DNA of 64,000 nt from Edwardsiella anguillarum (GTDB lineage: Bacteria; Pseudomonadota; Gammaproteobacteria; Enterobacterales; Enterobacteriaceae). The notes under the pieces were generated by a model. That model worked only from the letters and a program-made list of their open reading frames with translations, was not told the DNA's origin and did not search any database. This document shows, in pieces, positions 44,559 through 54,114 of the stretch. A program made the translations under genes and the position numbers. The DNA is taken from assembly GCF_008801815.1 (NCBI RefSeq), contig NZ_VZOX01000011.1. One strand, 5' to 3'. Numbering within the stretch: position 1 is the stretch's first letter; each line of letters begins with the position of its first letter.

Positions 44559-46457
44559 TTAACGGTGATCTTCCGGCGCCGACGCGCGCTCATCGCGGCA
44601 GAACAGAGCGCTGTCGCGCAGCAGATGGTCGTTGGCGCGCCGCCGGGTGAAGCCGCAGCGGTCGAAGAACTCCAGGATCTGCACTGCTAGCTTACGACCG
44701 ATGCCGAGCCGATCGCGGAAGTCGGCCGCGCTAGTGCTGCCTTGGCTGCGATCCTGCCGGCGGATCAGCTCGGCAAACTGGTAGAGCCGTTCGTTGCGGT
44801 AGTAACGATCGCGCACCACGGCGGTGATGTGCCCGAGCAGCGCCGCCTGGCGCAGCGTCTGGCGCATCTCGTCTTCGTCGGCGCTCAGGGCATGGGCCAG
44901 ATCGCGCACCCACCACGGATCGTCGGCGAACAGCGGCTGCGCCCGCTGCCACAGCGCCTGCTGCGGCGGCGTCATGGCCAGGCTGTGCTGCGGCAGATGC
45001 AGCCAGCCGCGGCTATTGCACAGCGCGCCCTCGGCCAGCAGCTCGCCTATCAGATGAAATACCAGCGTCTCCGCCTCGGTCGGTAGCGCCATGCGCCGCA
45101 GGCGGGCGCGCCCGACGCCCAGCTGATCGCCGTGCTGGTCATGGTAGTGCGCCAGGGTCTCCAGCAGCCGCTGGCGCAGCCGCGCCGCCGTCGCGCGGGA
45201 GAGCAGGTGATCGCCGACCACCAGCAGATCGTCCTGCGCCAGCAGCGTCCGGCAGGCCTCCTCCGTCAGCTGGCGCGCCCAGGCCAGGCTGGCGATGCTC
45301 AGGGTGCCCGAGGGCAGGCGTAGGCTGAGCGCCTCGCGATCGCCGTGGGCCTGCGCCAGGCGACGTAGGGTTTCCAGAAAAGCGGGCTGACGCTTGCCGC
45401 GGCGCGGTGCCTCCAGCTGCAGCACCCGCGCCGCGCCCAGGGTGTGGCGCGCGGCGATGTCGCGCAGGATCAGGGTGTCATCCTCGGCCAGCCAGAGGGG
45501 CGCATCGAGCACCAGTTCGGCCAGGATCGGCGCCTGCGGCGCCGCGGCGGTCTCCAGCAGCGAGAGGCGCCCGGTGATATGGCGTGCGGCGTGGTGGAGA
45601 TGCAGCGGCTGCCAGTGCTGCAGCGGTGCGATGCTGTCTACGGCGACCAGCACCCGCTGGGCCGCCGCTGCGGCAGGCCGCTGCGCCAGCAGCCAGTCGC
45701 CGCGCTGGATCTGGTTTTTTTCTATGTCGCCGCTGAGGTTCAGGGCCACGCGCTGGCCGGCCTGCGCCTGCTGCGCCTCCCGGTTTTGGGCGTGCAGGGT
45801 GCGAACCCGCACCGGCGTGTCGCAGCCGGTTAGCCACAGCGTATCGCCACAGCGTACCGTTCCGGCCAGCGCCGTACCGGTGACCACCAGACCGCTGCCC
45901 TTGACGCTGAAGGCGCGATCGATGGCCAGGCGGAAGCGCCGATCGGCCCGCGGCGGGGCCGCGTTCAGCGCCAACAGATGGCGGCGCAGCGCCTCGATAC
46001 CCTGACCGCTCAGGGCATCGGTTTCGAACAGCGCCGCGTCGGGCCAGCCCTGCTCCGCCAGCAGCGCCTGCACCTGATCGCGCACCTGCGCCCGCCGCGA
46101 TGCATCGGCCCGATCGGATTTGGTCAGCGCCACGGTCAGGCCGGGACGTCCGGCCAGGCGCAGCAGCAGTAGGTGCTCGCGGGTCTGGGCCATCACGCCG
46201 TCGTCGCAGGCGACTACCAGCAGCGCCTGTGGAATACCGCCGATGCCGGCCAGCATATTGGCCAGAAATTTTTCATGTCCGGGGACGTCAATAAACCCCA
46301 GCACCCGCCCATCCGCCAGCGGCAGATAGGCATAGCCGAGATCGATGGTCATGCCGCGGCGCTTCTCTTCCGGTAGGCGATCGGTGTCGATGCCGGTCAG
46401 GGCGCGCAACAGGGTGGTCTTGCCATGGTCAACGTGTCCTGCGGTGGCGATGATCAT
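44559..46457 (-). CDS. selB: Selenocysteine-specific elongation factor
   Basis: SelB is a GTPase that delivers Sec-tRNA to UGA codons by binding the SECIS hairpin. The 632-residue protein has the G1 loop ATAGHVDHGKTT, RLPEEKRRGMTIDLG, DVPGHEKFL and TKSD in the EF-Tu-like part. The four C-terminal winged-helix domains end with SAADFRDRLGIGRKLAVQIL and FTRRRANDHLLRD. The ATG at 46457 overlaps the selA stop (ATGA) and has AGGAG 8 bases upstream. A GTG two codons earlier is less likely. Confidence 0.96.
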   Translation of the reverse strand: MIIATAGHVDHGKTTLLRALTGIDTDRLPEEKRRGMTIDLGYAYLPLADGRVLGFIDVPGHEKFLANMLAGIGGIPQALLVVACDDGVMAQTREHLLLLRLAGRPGLTVALTKSDRADASRRAQVRDQVQALLAEQGWPDAALFETDALSGQGIEALRRHLLALNAAPPRADRRFRLAIDRAFSVKGSGLVVTGTALAGTVRCGDTLWLTGCDTPVRVRTLHAQNREAQQAQAGQRVALNLSGDIEKNQIQRGDWLLAQRPAAAAAQRVLVAVDSIAPLQHWQPLHLHHAARHITGRLSLLETAAAPQAPILAELVLDAPLWLAEDDTLILRDIAARHTLGAARVLQLEAPRRGKRQPAFLETLRRLAQAHGDREALSLRLPSGTLSIASLAWARQLTEEACRTLLAQDDLLVVGDHLLSRATAARLRQRLLETLAHYHDQHGDQLGVGRARLRRMALPTEAETLVFHLIGELLAEGALCNSRGWLHLPQHSLAMTPPQQALWQRAQPLFADDPWWVRDLAHALSADEDEMRQTLRQAALLGHITAVVRDRYYRNERLYQFAELIRRQDRSQGSTSAADFRDRLGIGRKLAVQILEFFDRCGFTRRRANDHLLRDSALFCRDERASAPEDHR

Positions 46458-47845
46458 TGGCACAGCTCCTGGAGCAGCGCCTGCTCATCGTCCAGACAGC
46501 GCAGATCGAGCCATAGTTTGCCCTCCTGCAGGCGCCCGATGACCGGGCGTGGCAGCGCACGCCAGCGCTCGGCCAGCGCCGTCAGGGTGCCGCCGCGGCC
46601 GTCACGCGGGGTCAGGGTGAGCGCATGGCTCGGCAGGCGATCCACCGGCAGCGAGCCGCTGCCGATCTGCGACAGGCAGGGCTCCAGCGCTAAGATGAAC
46701 GCCTCGTCATAGCGCGGGCGCAGGCGGGCTAGCAACCGCTCGCCGCAGGCGGCGATCTCGCTGGCCTCCCGCGTCAGGTGGCGCAGGGTGGGTAGCGCCT
46801 GCCGCAGTTTCTCCGGCTGCTGGTACAGCTGCAGCGTGGCGTCCAGCGCCGCCAGCGTCATCTTGCCGCAGCGCAGGGCGCGCTTGAGCGGGTGGCGCTG
46901 CAGGCGGTGGATCAGCTCCCGGCGGCCAACGATGATCCCCGCCTGGGGACCGCCGAGCAGCTTGTCGCCGGAGAAGCTGACCAGATCGACGCCGTCGGCC
47001 AGCATGCGCTGCGGCATCGGCTCGGCCGGCAGACCGTAGCCGGCCATGTCCAGCAGCGATCCGCTGCCGAGATCGCTGATGACCGGCAGGCCATATTCGT
47101 GGCCCAGGGCGGCCAGCTCGGCCTCGCTGACGGCGGCGGTGAACCCGGCGATGGCGTAGTTGCTGGTGTGTACCTTCATCAATAGCGCGCTATGCTCGTC
47201 AATGGCCTGGCGGTAGTCGTGCAGGTGGGTACGGTTGGTGGTGCCGACCTCGCGCAGACGGCATCCGGCCTGGATCATGACGTCGGGAATACGGAACGCG
47301 CCGCCGATCTCCACCAGCTCGCCGCGCGAGACGATCACGTCTCGCCCCGGCGCCAGGGCCGCCAGCATCAGCAGCACCGCCGCCGCGTTATTGTTAACGA
47401 TACAGGCGTCTTCGGCGCCGGTCAGGGCGCACAGTCGATCGGCGATCGCGCGATCGCGGTGGCCGCGCCCCGCATCGTCCAGATCGTACTCCAGGGTGAC
47501 CGGGGCGCTCATCGCCTCGGCCGCCGCCACGATCGCCGGATCGGGCAGCAGCGCCCGGCCCAGGTTGGTGTGCAGGACGGTGCCGGTCAGGTTAAAGACC
47601 TGGCGCAGGGCCGGCCGCAGCGTCTCGGCGAGCCGCCGGGTGCAGGCTACTCCCCAGTCGGCGCACCAGTCGGGCAGCGTCTGCTGTCGCTGCACGGCGT
47701 GACGGGCCTGCTGCTGCAGCGAGCGCAGGGTCTGGGTAACCAGCTGACTGCCATACTGCGCCTGTAGGGCTGCGCACGTGGGCGTGCGCAGCAGGGTATC
47801 GATCGCGGGGATTTGGCTGTAAAGCGCCTGATGATCTGAACTCAT
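46454..47845 (-). CDS. selA: L-seryl-tRNA(Sec) selenium transferase
   Basis: SelA is a PLP enzyme that converts seryl-tRNA(Sec) to selenocysteinyl-tRNA in a large decamer. The 463 residues match E. coli, with NLTGTVLHTNLGRALL, EDACIVNNNAAAVLLMLA and the PLP-lysine motif SFSGDKLLGGPQAGII. The start at 47845 follows the conserved LYSQIPAIDTLLR; the frame is open 54 codons upstream. It forms the selAB operon, implying that the organism makes selenoproteins such as formate dehydrogenase. Confidence 0.97.
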   Translation of the reverse strand: MSSDHQALYSQIPAIDTLLRTPTCAALQAQYGSQLVTQTLRSLQQQARHAVQRQQTLPDWCADWGVACTRRLAETLRPALRQVFNLTGTVLHTNLGRALLPDPAIVAAAEAMSAPVTLEYDLDDAGRGHRDRAIADRLCALTGAEDACIVNNNAAAVLLMLAALAPGRDVIVSRGELVEIGGAFRIPDVMIQAGCRLREVGTTNRTHLHDYRQAIDEHSALLMKVHTSNYAIAGFTAAVSEAELAALGHEYGLPVISDLGSGSLLDMAGYGLPAEPMPQRMLADGVDLVSFSGDKLLGGPQAGIIVGRRELIHRLQRHPLKRALRCGKMTLAALDATLQLYQQPEKLRQALPTLRHLTREASEIAACGERLLARLRPRYDEAFILALEPCLSQIGSGSLPVDRLPSHALTLTPRDGRGGTLTALAERWRALPRPVIGRLQEGKLWLDLRCLDDEQALLQELCQ

Positions 47846-47919
47846 TGAACTGTTCCGTACCTTTATCTGCGCTGGGCGAAGGACTCCCATGATAAAGGCT
47901 GACGGGACAGGAATACAGC

Positions 47920-48531
47920 CTAGTCGGCCGGCGGCGCGGTGCGCAGAAAACTGTCGCGCTGAAACAGGCGCTCCGCCAGGCGTACTAACGCCGGGCGGCC
48001 AACGCACCAGTTGGGACAGACGCGGCGGAAGTTGAGATAGCTTAGGCAGCAGCCGGCGGCGATATCGGCCAGGCTCAGCGCCTCGCCGCCGATCCAGCGG
48101 CCCGCGGCGACGCTGCGCTCCAGCTCATCCAGTCCGCGCAGGATCTTGTCGCGCTGGCGCTGCAGCTCATGCTCATCTCTGTGCTCAGCGGGACGGCGCA
48201 GCTCTTTCACAATGGTGACCGCGGCGTCGCAGATGCCGTCGGCCAACGCCTCGGTCTGGCGCACCCGCAGCGCACGCTCCCAATCGAGGGGCAGAAAGCG
48301 GGGTGTCTCCGTTAGCCTGTCGATATAGTCGGCAACGATCGGCGAATCGAAGAAGATCTCGCCGTCGTCCGCCACCAGCGCGGGCACTTTGCCCAGCGGA
48401 TTCACGTCGGGCACCCGGGAGCCGTCCAGATTGGGATTGTCGTTGACGAACTCGAAGGTCAGCTGCTTTTCCAGCAGCAGAATAAAGATTTTGCGCACGA
48501 AGGGACTGGTATAGCTGCCGATCAGTTTCAT
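47920..48531 (-). CDS. yibF: Glutathione S-transferase-like protein YibF
   Basis: The 203-residue protein has the GST N-terminal thioredoxin fold (MKLIGSYTSPFVRKIFILLL) and the conserved cis-proline region LGKVPALVADDG with DSPIVADYID. An all-helical C-terminal half ends with YLNFRRVCPNWCVGRPALV. It matches E. coli YibF, which also neighbours selAB. Its natural substrate is unknown. Confidence 0.93.
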   Translation of the reverse strand: MKLIGSYTSPFVRKIFILLLEKQLTFEFVNDNPNLDGSRVPDVNPLGKVPALVADDGEIFFDSPIVADYIDRLTETPRFLPLDWERALRVRQTEALADGICDAAVTIVKELRRPAEHRDEHELQRQRDKILRGLDELERSVAAGRWIGGEALSLADIAAGCCLSYLNFRRVCPNWCVGRPALVRLAERLFQRDSFLRTAPPAD

Positions 48532-48793
48532 TCGGGCCTCCTATTGACGGACTGTGACGCTCCATAGCCGGATTGGCGGGGAGAACCGCCGTGAGACTCC
48601 AGTATGACAGAATTTCAGCATGCTACCGGGCGCACTGCGCAATCCTTGCACAGAAAAAGCCGTTTTCAGAGGATTGCCGTTTTATCAGAGCGAGTGCAGG
48701 GCATGCGCCTGTCGCCGCCGCGGGCGCCATCGTATGCTGGAAGGATCGGTGCGTGGCCAGCGCGGACTCGCACCACGGTTCAAGGAGGAGATC

Positions 48794-49429
48794 ATGGGAT
48801 ATCGAGTATTTTGCTGTCTCTGTTTCTGCTGGCTGCTTTCCGGCTGCGCCCAGGCGGGCGACGCCGACGCGCGGGCGCTGATCGTGCGTGGCACTCTGAG
48901 CGCCGTTTCGCCCGGCGCGCTGCAGCTGCGCGAGCGCCACGGTGGAGAGTTGACGCTGAGGCTGACTCCCGCGACACGCCTGTTCGGGGTGTTCAGCGCA
49001 GCGCTGGACGATATCCGTCCCGGCGCATTTCTGGGGGCGGCTGCGCTGCCGCTGGCGGATGGTACGCTGGAGGCTCAGACGCTGCATCTGTTCTCCGATC
49101 GCCTGCGCGGCGCGGGCGAGGGGCATTCCCCCTGGCGGCTGGTCAACGGTGAACAGGGCAGCATGACCAACGGCACCGTCGACGTCGGGGGTGCCTGGCA
49201 CGGTGACGGCGATGTGGCGGGGCAGCCGTTGATATTACGCTATGGCGGGGGGGCGCAGCAGATTAGGGTCGGCCTGCAGACGCCGGTGGTCTTTGTGGAC
49301 TCGCTCACGCGCGGCGCACTGCGGCCGGGGCAGGCCGCGGTGCTGATCCTGACATCGCGTGACGGGCGCGCGACGGCGGAGGTGCAGCGTGCCTTTATCG
49401 GTATCAACGGGATGATTCCGCCCTTTTAG
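48794..49429 (+). CDS. Exported lipoprotein with DUF5666-like repeat
   Basis: The 211-residue product begins MGYRVFCCLCFCWLLSGCAQ; the lipobox LSGC predicts lipid attachment at C18. The mature part has small beta-rich modules, with RGTLSAVSPGALQLRER and later DIRPGAFLGAAALPLADGTL. These are followed by the motif GEGHSPWRLVNGEQGSMTNGT, a pattern I associate with DUF5666-type exported proteins. Function is unknown. AAGGAGGAG just before the ATG at 48794 rules out the longer upstream frame. It stands alone between yibF and glpQ and is GC-rich like the core. Confidence 0.75.
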   Translation: MGYRVFCCLCFCWLLSGCAQAGDADARALIVRGTLSAVSPGALQLRERHGGELTLRLTPATRLFGVFSAALDDIRPGAFLGAAALPLADGTLEAQTLHLFSDRLRGAGEGHSPWRLVNGEQGSMTNGTVDVGGAWHGDGDVAGQPLILRYGGGAQQIRVGLQTPVVFVDSLTRGALRPGQAAVLILTSRDGRATAEVQRAFIGINGMIPPF

Positions 49430-49449
49430 GCCCCGCGCCGGCCGTGGAG

Positions 49450-49471
49450 ACCGGGGCCGAGGGGCCCCGGT
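49450..49471. terminator. Hairpin between the lipoprotein gene and glpQ
   Basis: ACCGGGGCC (49450-49458), loop GAGG, then GGCCCCGGT (49463-49471) form a perfect 9-bp stem between convergent genes. There is no T-tract; it is probably a bidirectional stop or RNA stabiliser. Confidence 0.5.
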
Positions 49472-49480
49472 GAGTCCGAC

Positions 49481-50560
49481 TTACTGATGCTGTCCCTGCT
49501 TTTGCAGGAACTGTACGCCCTTGTCCGGGAAGTCGGTGAATACGCCGTCGACGCCGGCCTGGTTGTAGATCACGTCATACAACTGATTGACGTCGGTGAC
49601 GTAGTCCGGCAGCTTATCGGCGCGAATGGTGTAGGGGTGGACGGCCATGTTGTTGGCGTGCGCCTCTTTCACCATCGAGGTCAGCTTGACGTTGCCCTTA
49701 CGGGAGTCTTCGCTGACCAGCATGTGGTAGTCCGGGCCGATGCCGTCGGCATACTGGGCGATCTGTTTCATGGCGCCGGGCTTGAACATCCAGTCATAGC
49801 TGTAGTTGACCCAGGTGCCGTCCGGCTTCTTCTCCTGGGTTTCGTTCCAGTCGGTATAGGCGATCAGCTGCACCAGCTTGAGGTTCTGCCCCATCTTCGG
49901 CATCAGCTCGTTTTTAATCCGCTTGAGTTCGTTGGCGTCGAAGCACTGTACGTAGACGTTGGCGTCTTTATTTGTATAGCCGTACTGCTTGAGCACCTGC
50001 AATACCTTAGCGGAGATGTCCTTGCCCTCCTGCTGGTGGAACCAGGGAGCCTTGATCTCCGGGTAGATGCCGATGTTCTTGCCGGTGGAGTGGTTCAGCC
50101 CCTGAACGAACTCGATCTCCTCTGCAAAGGTATGTACTCGGAAGTCCGATTTCCCCATCGGGAAGCGGCCCGGATAGCTCTGCACCTTCTTGCCGTTTTC
50201 GATATCAAACCCCTCGGTGAACTTCAGGGATTTGATCTCATCCAGGGTAAAGTCGATGGCGTAATAGCGGCCATCCTTGCGCGCACGGTCCGGGAAGCGG
50301 TCGGCGACGTCGGTGACCCGATCCAGATAGTGGTCATGCAGCACCACCAGCTGGTCGTCCTTGGTCATCACCAGATCCTGCTCCAGAAAATCGGCGCCCT
50401 GGGCGTAGGCCATGGCCTTGGCGGGCAGGGTATGCTCCGGCAGGTAGCCGCTGGCGCCGCGGTGAGCAATCACCACTTTATCGTCAGCCGCCTGGGCGCT
50501 CATTGCCAGCGTCCCGCCGAGAAGAAGCCCGGCGACAATCGCATTCATTTTGATTTTCAT
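49481..50560 (-). CDS. glpQ: Periplasmic glycerophosphodiester phosphodiesterase
   Basis: GlpQ hydrolyses glycerophosphodiesters from phospholipid breakdown to glycerol-3-phosphate and an alcohol, feeding GlpT. The 359-residue precursor has a signal peptide cleaved after SAQA (about 24). The catalytic motifs HRGASGYLPEHT and FLEQDLVMTKD, with VVLHDHYLDR, are present. It is downstream of glpT in glpTQ, as in E. coli. Confidence 0.97.
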   Translation of the reverse strand: MKIKMNAIVAGLLLGGTLAMSAQAADDKVVIAHRGASGYLPEHTLPAKAMAYAQGADFLEQDLVMTKDDQLVVLHDHYLDRVTDVADRFPDRARKDGRYYAIDFTLDEIKSLKFTEGFDIENGKKVQSYPGRFPMGKSDFRVHTFAEEIEFVQGLNHSTGKNIGIYPEIKAPWFHQQEGKDISAKVLQVLKQYGYTNKDANVYVQCFDANELKRIKNELMPKMGQNLKLVQLIAYTDWNETQEKKPDGTWVNYSYDWMFKPGAMKQIAQYADGIGPDYHMLVSEDSRKGNVKLTSMVKEAHANNMAVHPYTIRADKLPDYVTDVNQLYDVIYNQAGVDGVFTDFPDKGVQFLQKQGQHQ

Positions 50561-50688
50561 AGGATTATCCTTGTTTTTGGTGTTTTTTTACGCTGCGTAG
50601 GGGTAAAGAAAAGGCCGCGCCCCGGGTGAGCGGCACAGCCTTGGTTCAACGGCGGCAGCGCGCAGGGCGCCGCCGCAATCGCGTGCTA

Positions 50689-52041
50689 TCAGCCTCTCTT
50701 GGCTTCCAGATCGCGGTGGTGTTTGGTTTCGTTGATCATCACGACCAACAGCAGAACCACGGCGAGGATGCTGCCGCCGATCATCACCATAAAGCCGCCG
50801 TCCCAGCCAAAGTAGTCAACGGTGTAGCCGACGATGGCGCTGGCCGCCACGGAGCCGCCCAGGTAACCGAACAGGCCGGTGAAGCCCGCCGCGGTACCGG
50901 CCGCTTTTTTCGGCGCCAGCTCCAGGGCGTGCAGGCCGATCAGCATGACCGGACCGTAGATCAGGAAGCCGATGATGATCATACAGGCCATATCGACGTT
51001 GGGGTTGCCCGCCGGGTTGAGCCAGTAAACGATGGTGGCAATGGTCACCAGGGTCATGAAGAACACGCCGGTGGCGCCGCGGTTGCCGCGGAAGACCTTG
51101 TCAGACATCCAGCCGCAGATCAGAGTGCCGGGGATACCCGCGTACTCATACAGGAAGTAGGCCCAGGAGGACTTATCCAGCGCGAAGTGCTTCACCTCTT
51201 TCAGGTAGGTCGGTGACCAGTCCAAGATGCCGTAGCGCAGCAGATAGACGAACACGTTGGCGATGGCGATGTACCACAACAGCTTGTTGGGGAAGACATA
51301 CTGCATGAAAATCTGCTTGGCGGTTAGCTCTTGCTCCGCCTTGTCGGAGTAGTCGTCCGGATAGTCGTTCTTATACTCTTCGATGGGCGGCAGGCCGCAG
51401 GACTGCGGGGTATCGCGCATCATGCCAAAGGCGAACAGGGCGACCAGAATGGCGGCGAAGGCCGGCATGTACAGCGCGGCGTGCCAGTCGTTGAACCAGG
51501 CCATCCCTAGCAGGAACAGCAGCGGCGGCAGCCCCCCGCCCACGTTATGGGCGCAGTTCCATACCGACACGATACTGCCGCGCTCCTTCTGCGACCACCA
51601 GTGCACCATGGTACGGCCACACGGCGGCCACCCCATGCCCTGGAACCAGCCGCACAGGAACAGCAGCACGAACATGGTCATGATGCTGGAGGTTGCCCAC
51701 GGGACGAAGCCCATCACCAACATGACGACGGCGGCCAGGATCAGGCCGGCCGGCAGGAAGACGCGCGGGTTGGAGCGGTCAGAGACGGAGCCCATGATGA
51801 ACTTGGAGAAACCGTAGGCGATGGAGATACCGGACAGGGCAAAGCCGAGATCGCCGCGCGAGAACCCCTGTTCTACCAGGTAAGGCATCGCCAGGGTGAA
51901 GTTTTTACGCACCAGGTAGTAAGCGGCATAGCCAAAGAAAATCCCCATAAAAATCTGCCAGCGCAGGCGGCGGTAGGTCGGGTCTACCTGCGCATCCGGC
52001 AGCCGCGGTTTATGCGCCGCGGGCTTAAACATGCTTAACAT
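50689..52041 (-). CDS. glpT: Glycerol-3-phosphate/phosphate antiporter
   Basis: GlpT is a 12-helix major facilitator that imports glycerol-3-phosphate in exchange for phosphate; it is also the fosfomycin entry route. The 450 residues start MLSMFKPAAHKPRLPDAQVD and include YLVRKNFTLAMPYL and GWFQGMGWPPCGRTMVHWWS, as in E. coli. It is divergent from glpABC across a 423-base regulatory region. Confidence 0.97.
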   Translation of the reverse strand: MLSMFKPAAHKPRLPDAQVDPTYRRLRWQIFMGIFFGYAAYYLVRKNFTLAMPYLVEQGFSRGDLGFALSGISIAYGFSKFIMGSVSDRSNPRVFLPAGLILAAVVMLVMGFVPWATSSIMTMFVLLFLCGWFQGMGWPPCGRTMVHWWSQKERGSIVSVWNCAHNVGGGLPPLLFLLGMAWFNDWHAALYMPAFAAILVALFAFGMMRDTPQSCGLPPIEEYKNDYPDDYSDKAEQELTAKQIFMQYVFPNKLLWYIAIANVFVYLLRYGILDWSPTYLKEVKHFALDKSSWAYFLYEYAGIPGTLICGWMSDKVFRGNRGATGVFFMTLVTIATIVYWLNPAGNPNVDMACMIIIGFLIYGPVMLIGLHALELAPKKAAGTAAGFTGLFGYLGGSVAASAIVGYTVDYFGWDGGFMVMIGGSILAVVLLLVVMINETKHHRDLEAKRG

Positions 52042-52464
52042 AACTCTCTCCGATGACTGTTATTGTTTGTACTGTCTCAATCCGCTTCCCCAGTGAATGC
52101 GGTTAAGGCACACCCTATGCTTATCAAGAGAAAAGACGCGCATCCACTGGCGTAGGGGCGAGTGGATATACCGTCTGTTTTCATTTTCGAGCGCAGGATA
52201 GGCAATTACGAACGTCGATACTGTGAGAGATCGCTCATATTGTTACAGTTTTATGAATTTGATATACAAATTGACCGTTAGGGTAAAAAATAACGATTAT
52301 TTGTATGATTAAATCGTGTGTGTAGAGTGATTCCGATCACATTGATGAGCTTTTGTGGCCTGGTTATTTTCGTTTTGTGCGCGTATTTGCTCCTTATCAA
52401 ACATTCCATCATCGTAATATGGCCTACTAGCGTCATTACTACTCATTTGGCTTGGGAGCCACTC
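52042..52464. promoter_or_regulatory. Divergent glpT/glpA control region
   Basis: This gene-free spacer lies between glpTQ and glpABC, which in E. coli are repressed by GlpR and activated by CRP and FNR. It is AT-rich near 52240-52320. A good CRP site is listed separately; GlpR operators are degenerate and none was assigned. An open frame runs in from 52318 toward glpA but lacks family similarity. Confidence 0.6.
52326..52341. promoter_or_regulatory. Candidate CRP site upstream of glpA
   Basis: AGTGA-TTCCGA-TCACA matches 9 of 10 conserved positions of the TGTGA-N6-TCACA consensus. It lies about 130 bases before the glpA start, in a spacer where CRP control is expected. Confidence 0.6.
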
Positions 52465-54114
52465 ATGTTACAGAGCCCCGCATCACAGGAAACTGACGTC
52501 GTCATTATCGGCGGCGGCGCCACCGGCGCCGGCATCGCCCGTGACTGCGCGCGTCGCGGCCTGCGTTGCATTCTGCTGGAGCGCCACGACATCGCCACCG
52601 GTGCGACCGGCCGTAACCATGGTTTGCTGCACAGCGGCGCCCGTTATGCGGTGACCGACGGTGAGTCCGCGCGCGAATGTATTGAAGAGAACCGTATTCT
52701 TAAGCGCATCGCCCGCCACTGCGTCGAGCGCACCGACGGACTGTTTATCACGCTACCGGAAGACGATTTGGCCTATCAGCCGCACTTTATTGAGGCCTGC
52801 CGCGCCGCGGGTATCGATGCCGAAGCCATCGAACCGGCCGAGGCGCTGCGTCTGGAGCCTGCCGCCAACCCGAATCTGCTGGGCGCGGTGCGCGTGCCGG
52901 ACGGCACCGTCGATCCTTTCCGCCTGACGGCAGCCAACATGTTAGATGCGCGTGAGCACGGCGCCCAGGCGTTGACCTATCATGAGGTGTGCGGGCTGCT
53001 GCGCCAGGGCGATCGGGTGACCGGCGTGCGCGTTATCGACCATAAATCGCGCCAGCGCTACGACATTCACGCACAGATCGTGGTGAACGCCGCCGGGATC
53101 TGGGGGCAGCACATCGCCGAGTATGCCGATCTGCGTATCAAGATGTTCCCGGCCAAGGGGGCGCTGCTGATCCTGGGCCACCGTATCAACAACATGGTGA
53201 TCAACCGCTGCCGCAAGCCGGCGGATGCCGATATTCTAGTACCGGGCGATACCATTTCGCTGATCGGTACCACCTCGACCCACGTCGATTACGATCAGAT
53301 AGACAACATGATCGTCACGCCGCAGGAGGTGGATATTCTGATCCGTGAAGGAGAGAAGCTGGCGCCCAAGCTGGCGGCGACCCGCATTCTGCGCGCCTAC
53401 GCCGGGGTGCGTCCGCTGGTGGCCAGCGACGACGATCCGAGCGGGCGTAACGTCAGCCGTGGTATTGTGCTGCTGGATCACGCGGTGCGCGACGGGCTGG
53501 AGGGCTTTATTACCATTACCGGCGGCAAGCTGATGACCTATCGCCTGATGGCCGAATGGGCCACCGATAAGGTCTGTGAAAAGCTGGGTGTCACCACCCC
53601 CTGCACCACCGCCAGCGAGCCGCTGCCCGGCTCTGAGCAGTCGGCTGAAGAGACGCTGCGCAAGGTGATTTCTCTGCCGGCGCCGATCCGTGGCTCGGCG
53701 GTTTACCGCCACGGCGATCGCGCCGATCGCCTGCTGAACGGCGATCGCCTCAATAGCAGCCTGGTGTGCGAATGCGAGGCGGTGACCGCCGGCGAGGTGC
53801 GCTATGCGGTGGATTCGCTGACGGTGAATAACCTGGTGGATCTGCGCCGTCGCACCCGCGTGGGGATGGGCACCTGTCAGGGCGAGCTGTGCGCCTGCCG
53901 TGCGGCCGGATTGCTGAACCGATTTAAGATCACCACGCCGCAGCAGTCTATCGATCAGCTGTCCCACTTCCTGAACGAACGCTGGAAGGGGATCCGCCCG
54001 ATCGCCTGGGGCGATGCACTGCGCGAAAGCGAATTTACCAGTTGGGTTTACCAAGGGCTGTGCGGGATGGACGCCGCGCTGCCGCAGCGCGGGGAGAGCG
54101 ACGATGAAATTTGA
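52465..54114 (+). CDS. glpA: Anaerobic glycerol-3-phosphate dehydrogenase subunit A
   Basis: GlpA is the FAD catalytic subunit of the membrane-associated GlpABC complex, which oxidises glycerol-3-phosphate to DHAP during anaerobic respiration with fumarate or nitrate. The 549 residues have the dinucleotide motif VIIGGGATGAGIARDCARRG, then ATGRNHGLLHSGARYAV. A C-terminal BFD-like Fe-S domain has CECEAVTAGEV and CQGELCACRAAG. The ATG at 52465 (GGAG upstream) fits; a longer frame adds a spurious hydrophobic N-terminus. The gene overlaps glpB by 11 bases. Confidence 0.96.
   Translation: MLQSPASQETDVVIIGGGATGAGIARDCARRGLRCILLERHDIATGATGRNHGLLHSGARYAVTDGESARECIEENRILKRIARHCVERTDGLFITLPEDDLAYQPHFIEACRAAGIDAEAIEPAEALRLEPAANPNLLGAVRVPDGTVDPFRLTAANMLDAREHGAQALTYHEVCGLLRQGDRVTGVRVIDHKSRQRYDIHAQIVVNAAGIWGQHIAEYADLRIKMFPAKGALLILGHRINNMVINRCRKPADADILVPGDTISLIGTTSTHVDYDQIDNMIVTPQEVDILIREGEKLAPKLAATRILRAYAGVRPLVASDDDPSGRNVSRGIVLLDHAVRDGLEGFITITGGKLMTYRLMAEWATDKVCEKLGVTTPCTTASEPLPGSEQSAEETLRKVISLPAPIRGSAVYRHGDRADRLLNGDRLNSSLVCECEAVTAGEVRYAVDSLTVNNLVDLRRRTRVGMGTCQGELCACRAAGLLNRFKITTPQQSIDQLSHFLNERWKGIRPIAWGDALRESEFTSWVYQGLCGMDAALPQRGESDDEI

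Noticed and set aside
44559..47845. Search for selC (tRNA-Sec) near selAB, because E. coli LEE islands insert at selC
   Set aside because: No tRNA-like sequence was recognised near selAB or beside tir-cesT-eae, so no insertion site could be assigned.
52042..52464. GlpR operators in the glpT/glpA spacer
   Set aside because: Several TTCG/CGAA-like half sites occur, but none matches the 20-bp operator well enough to report.
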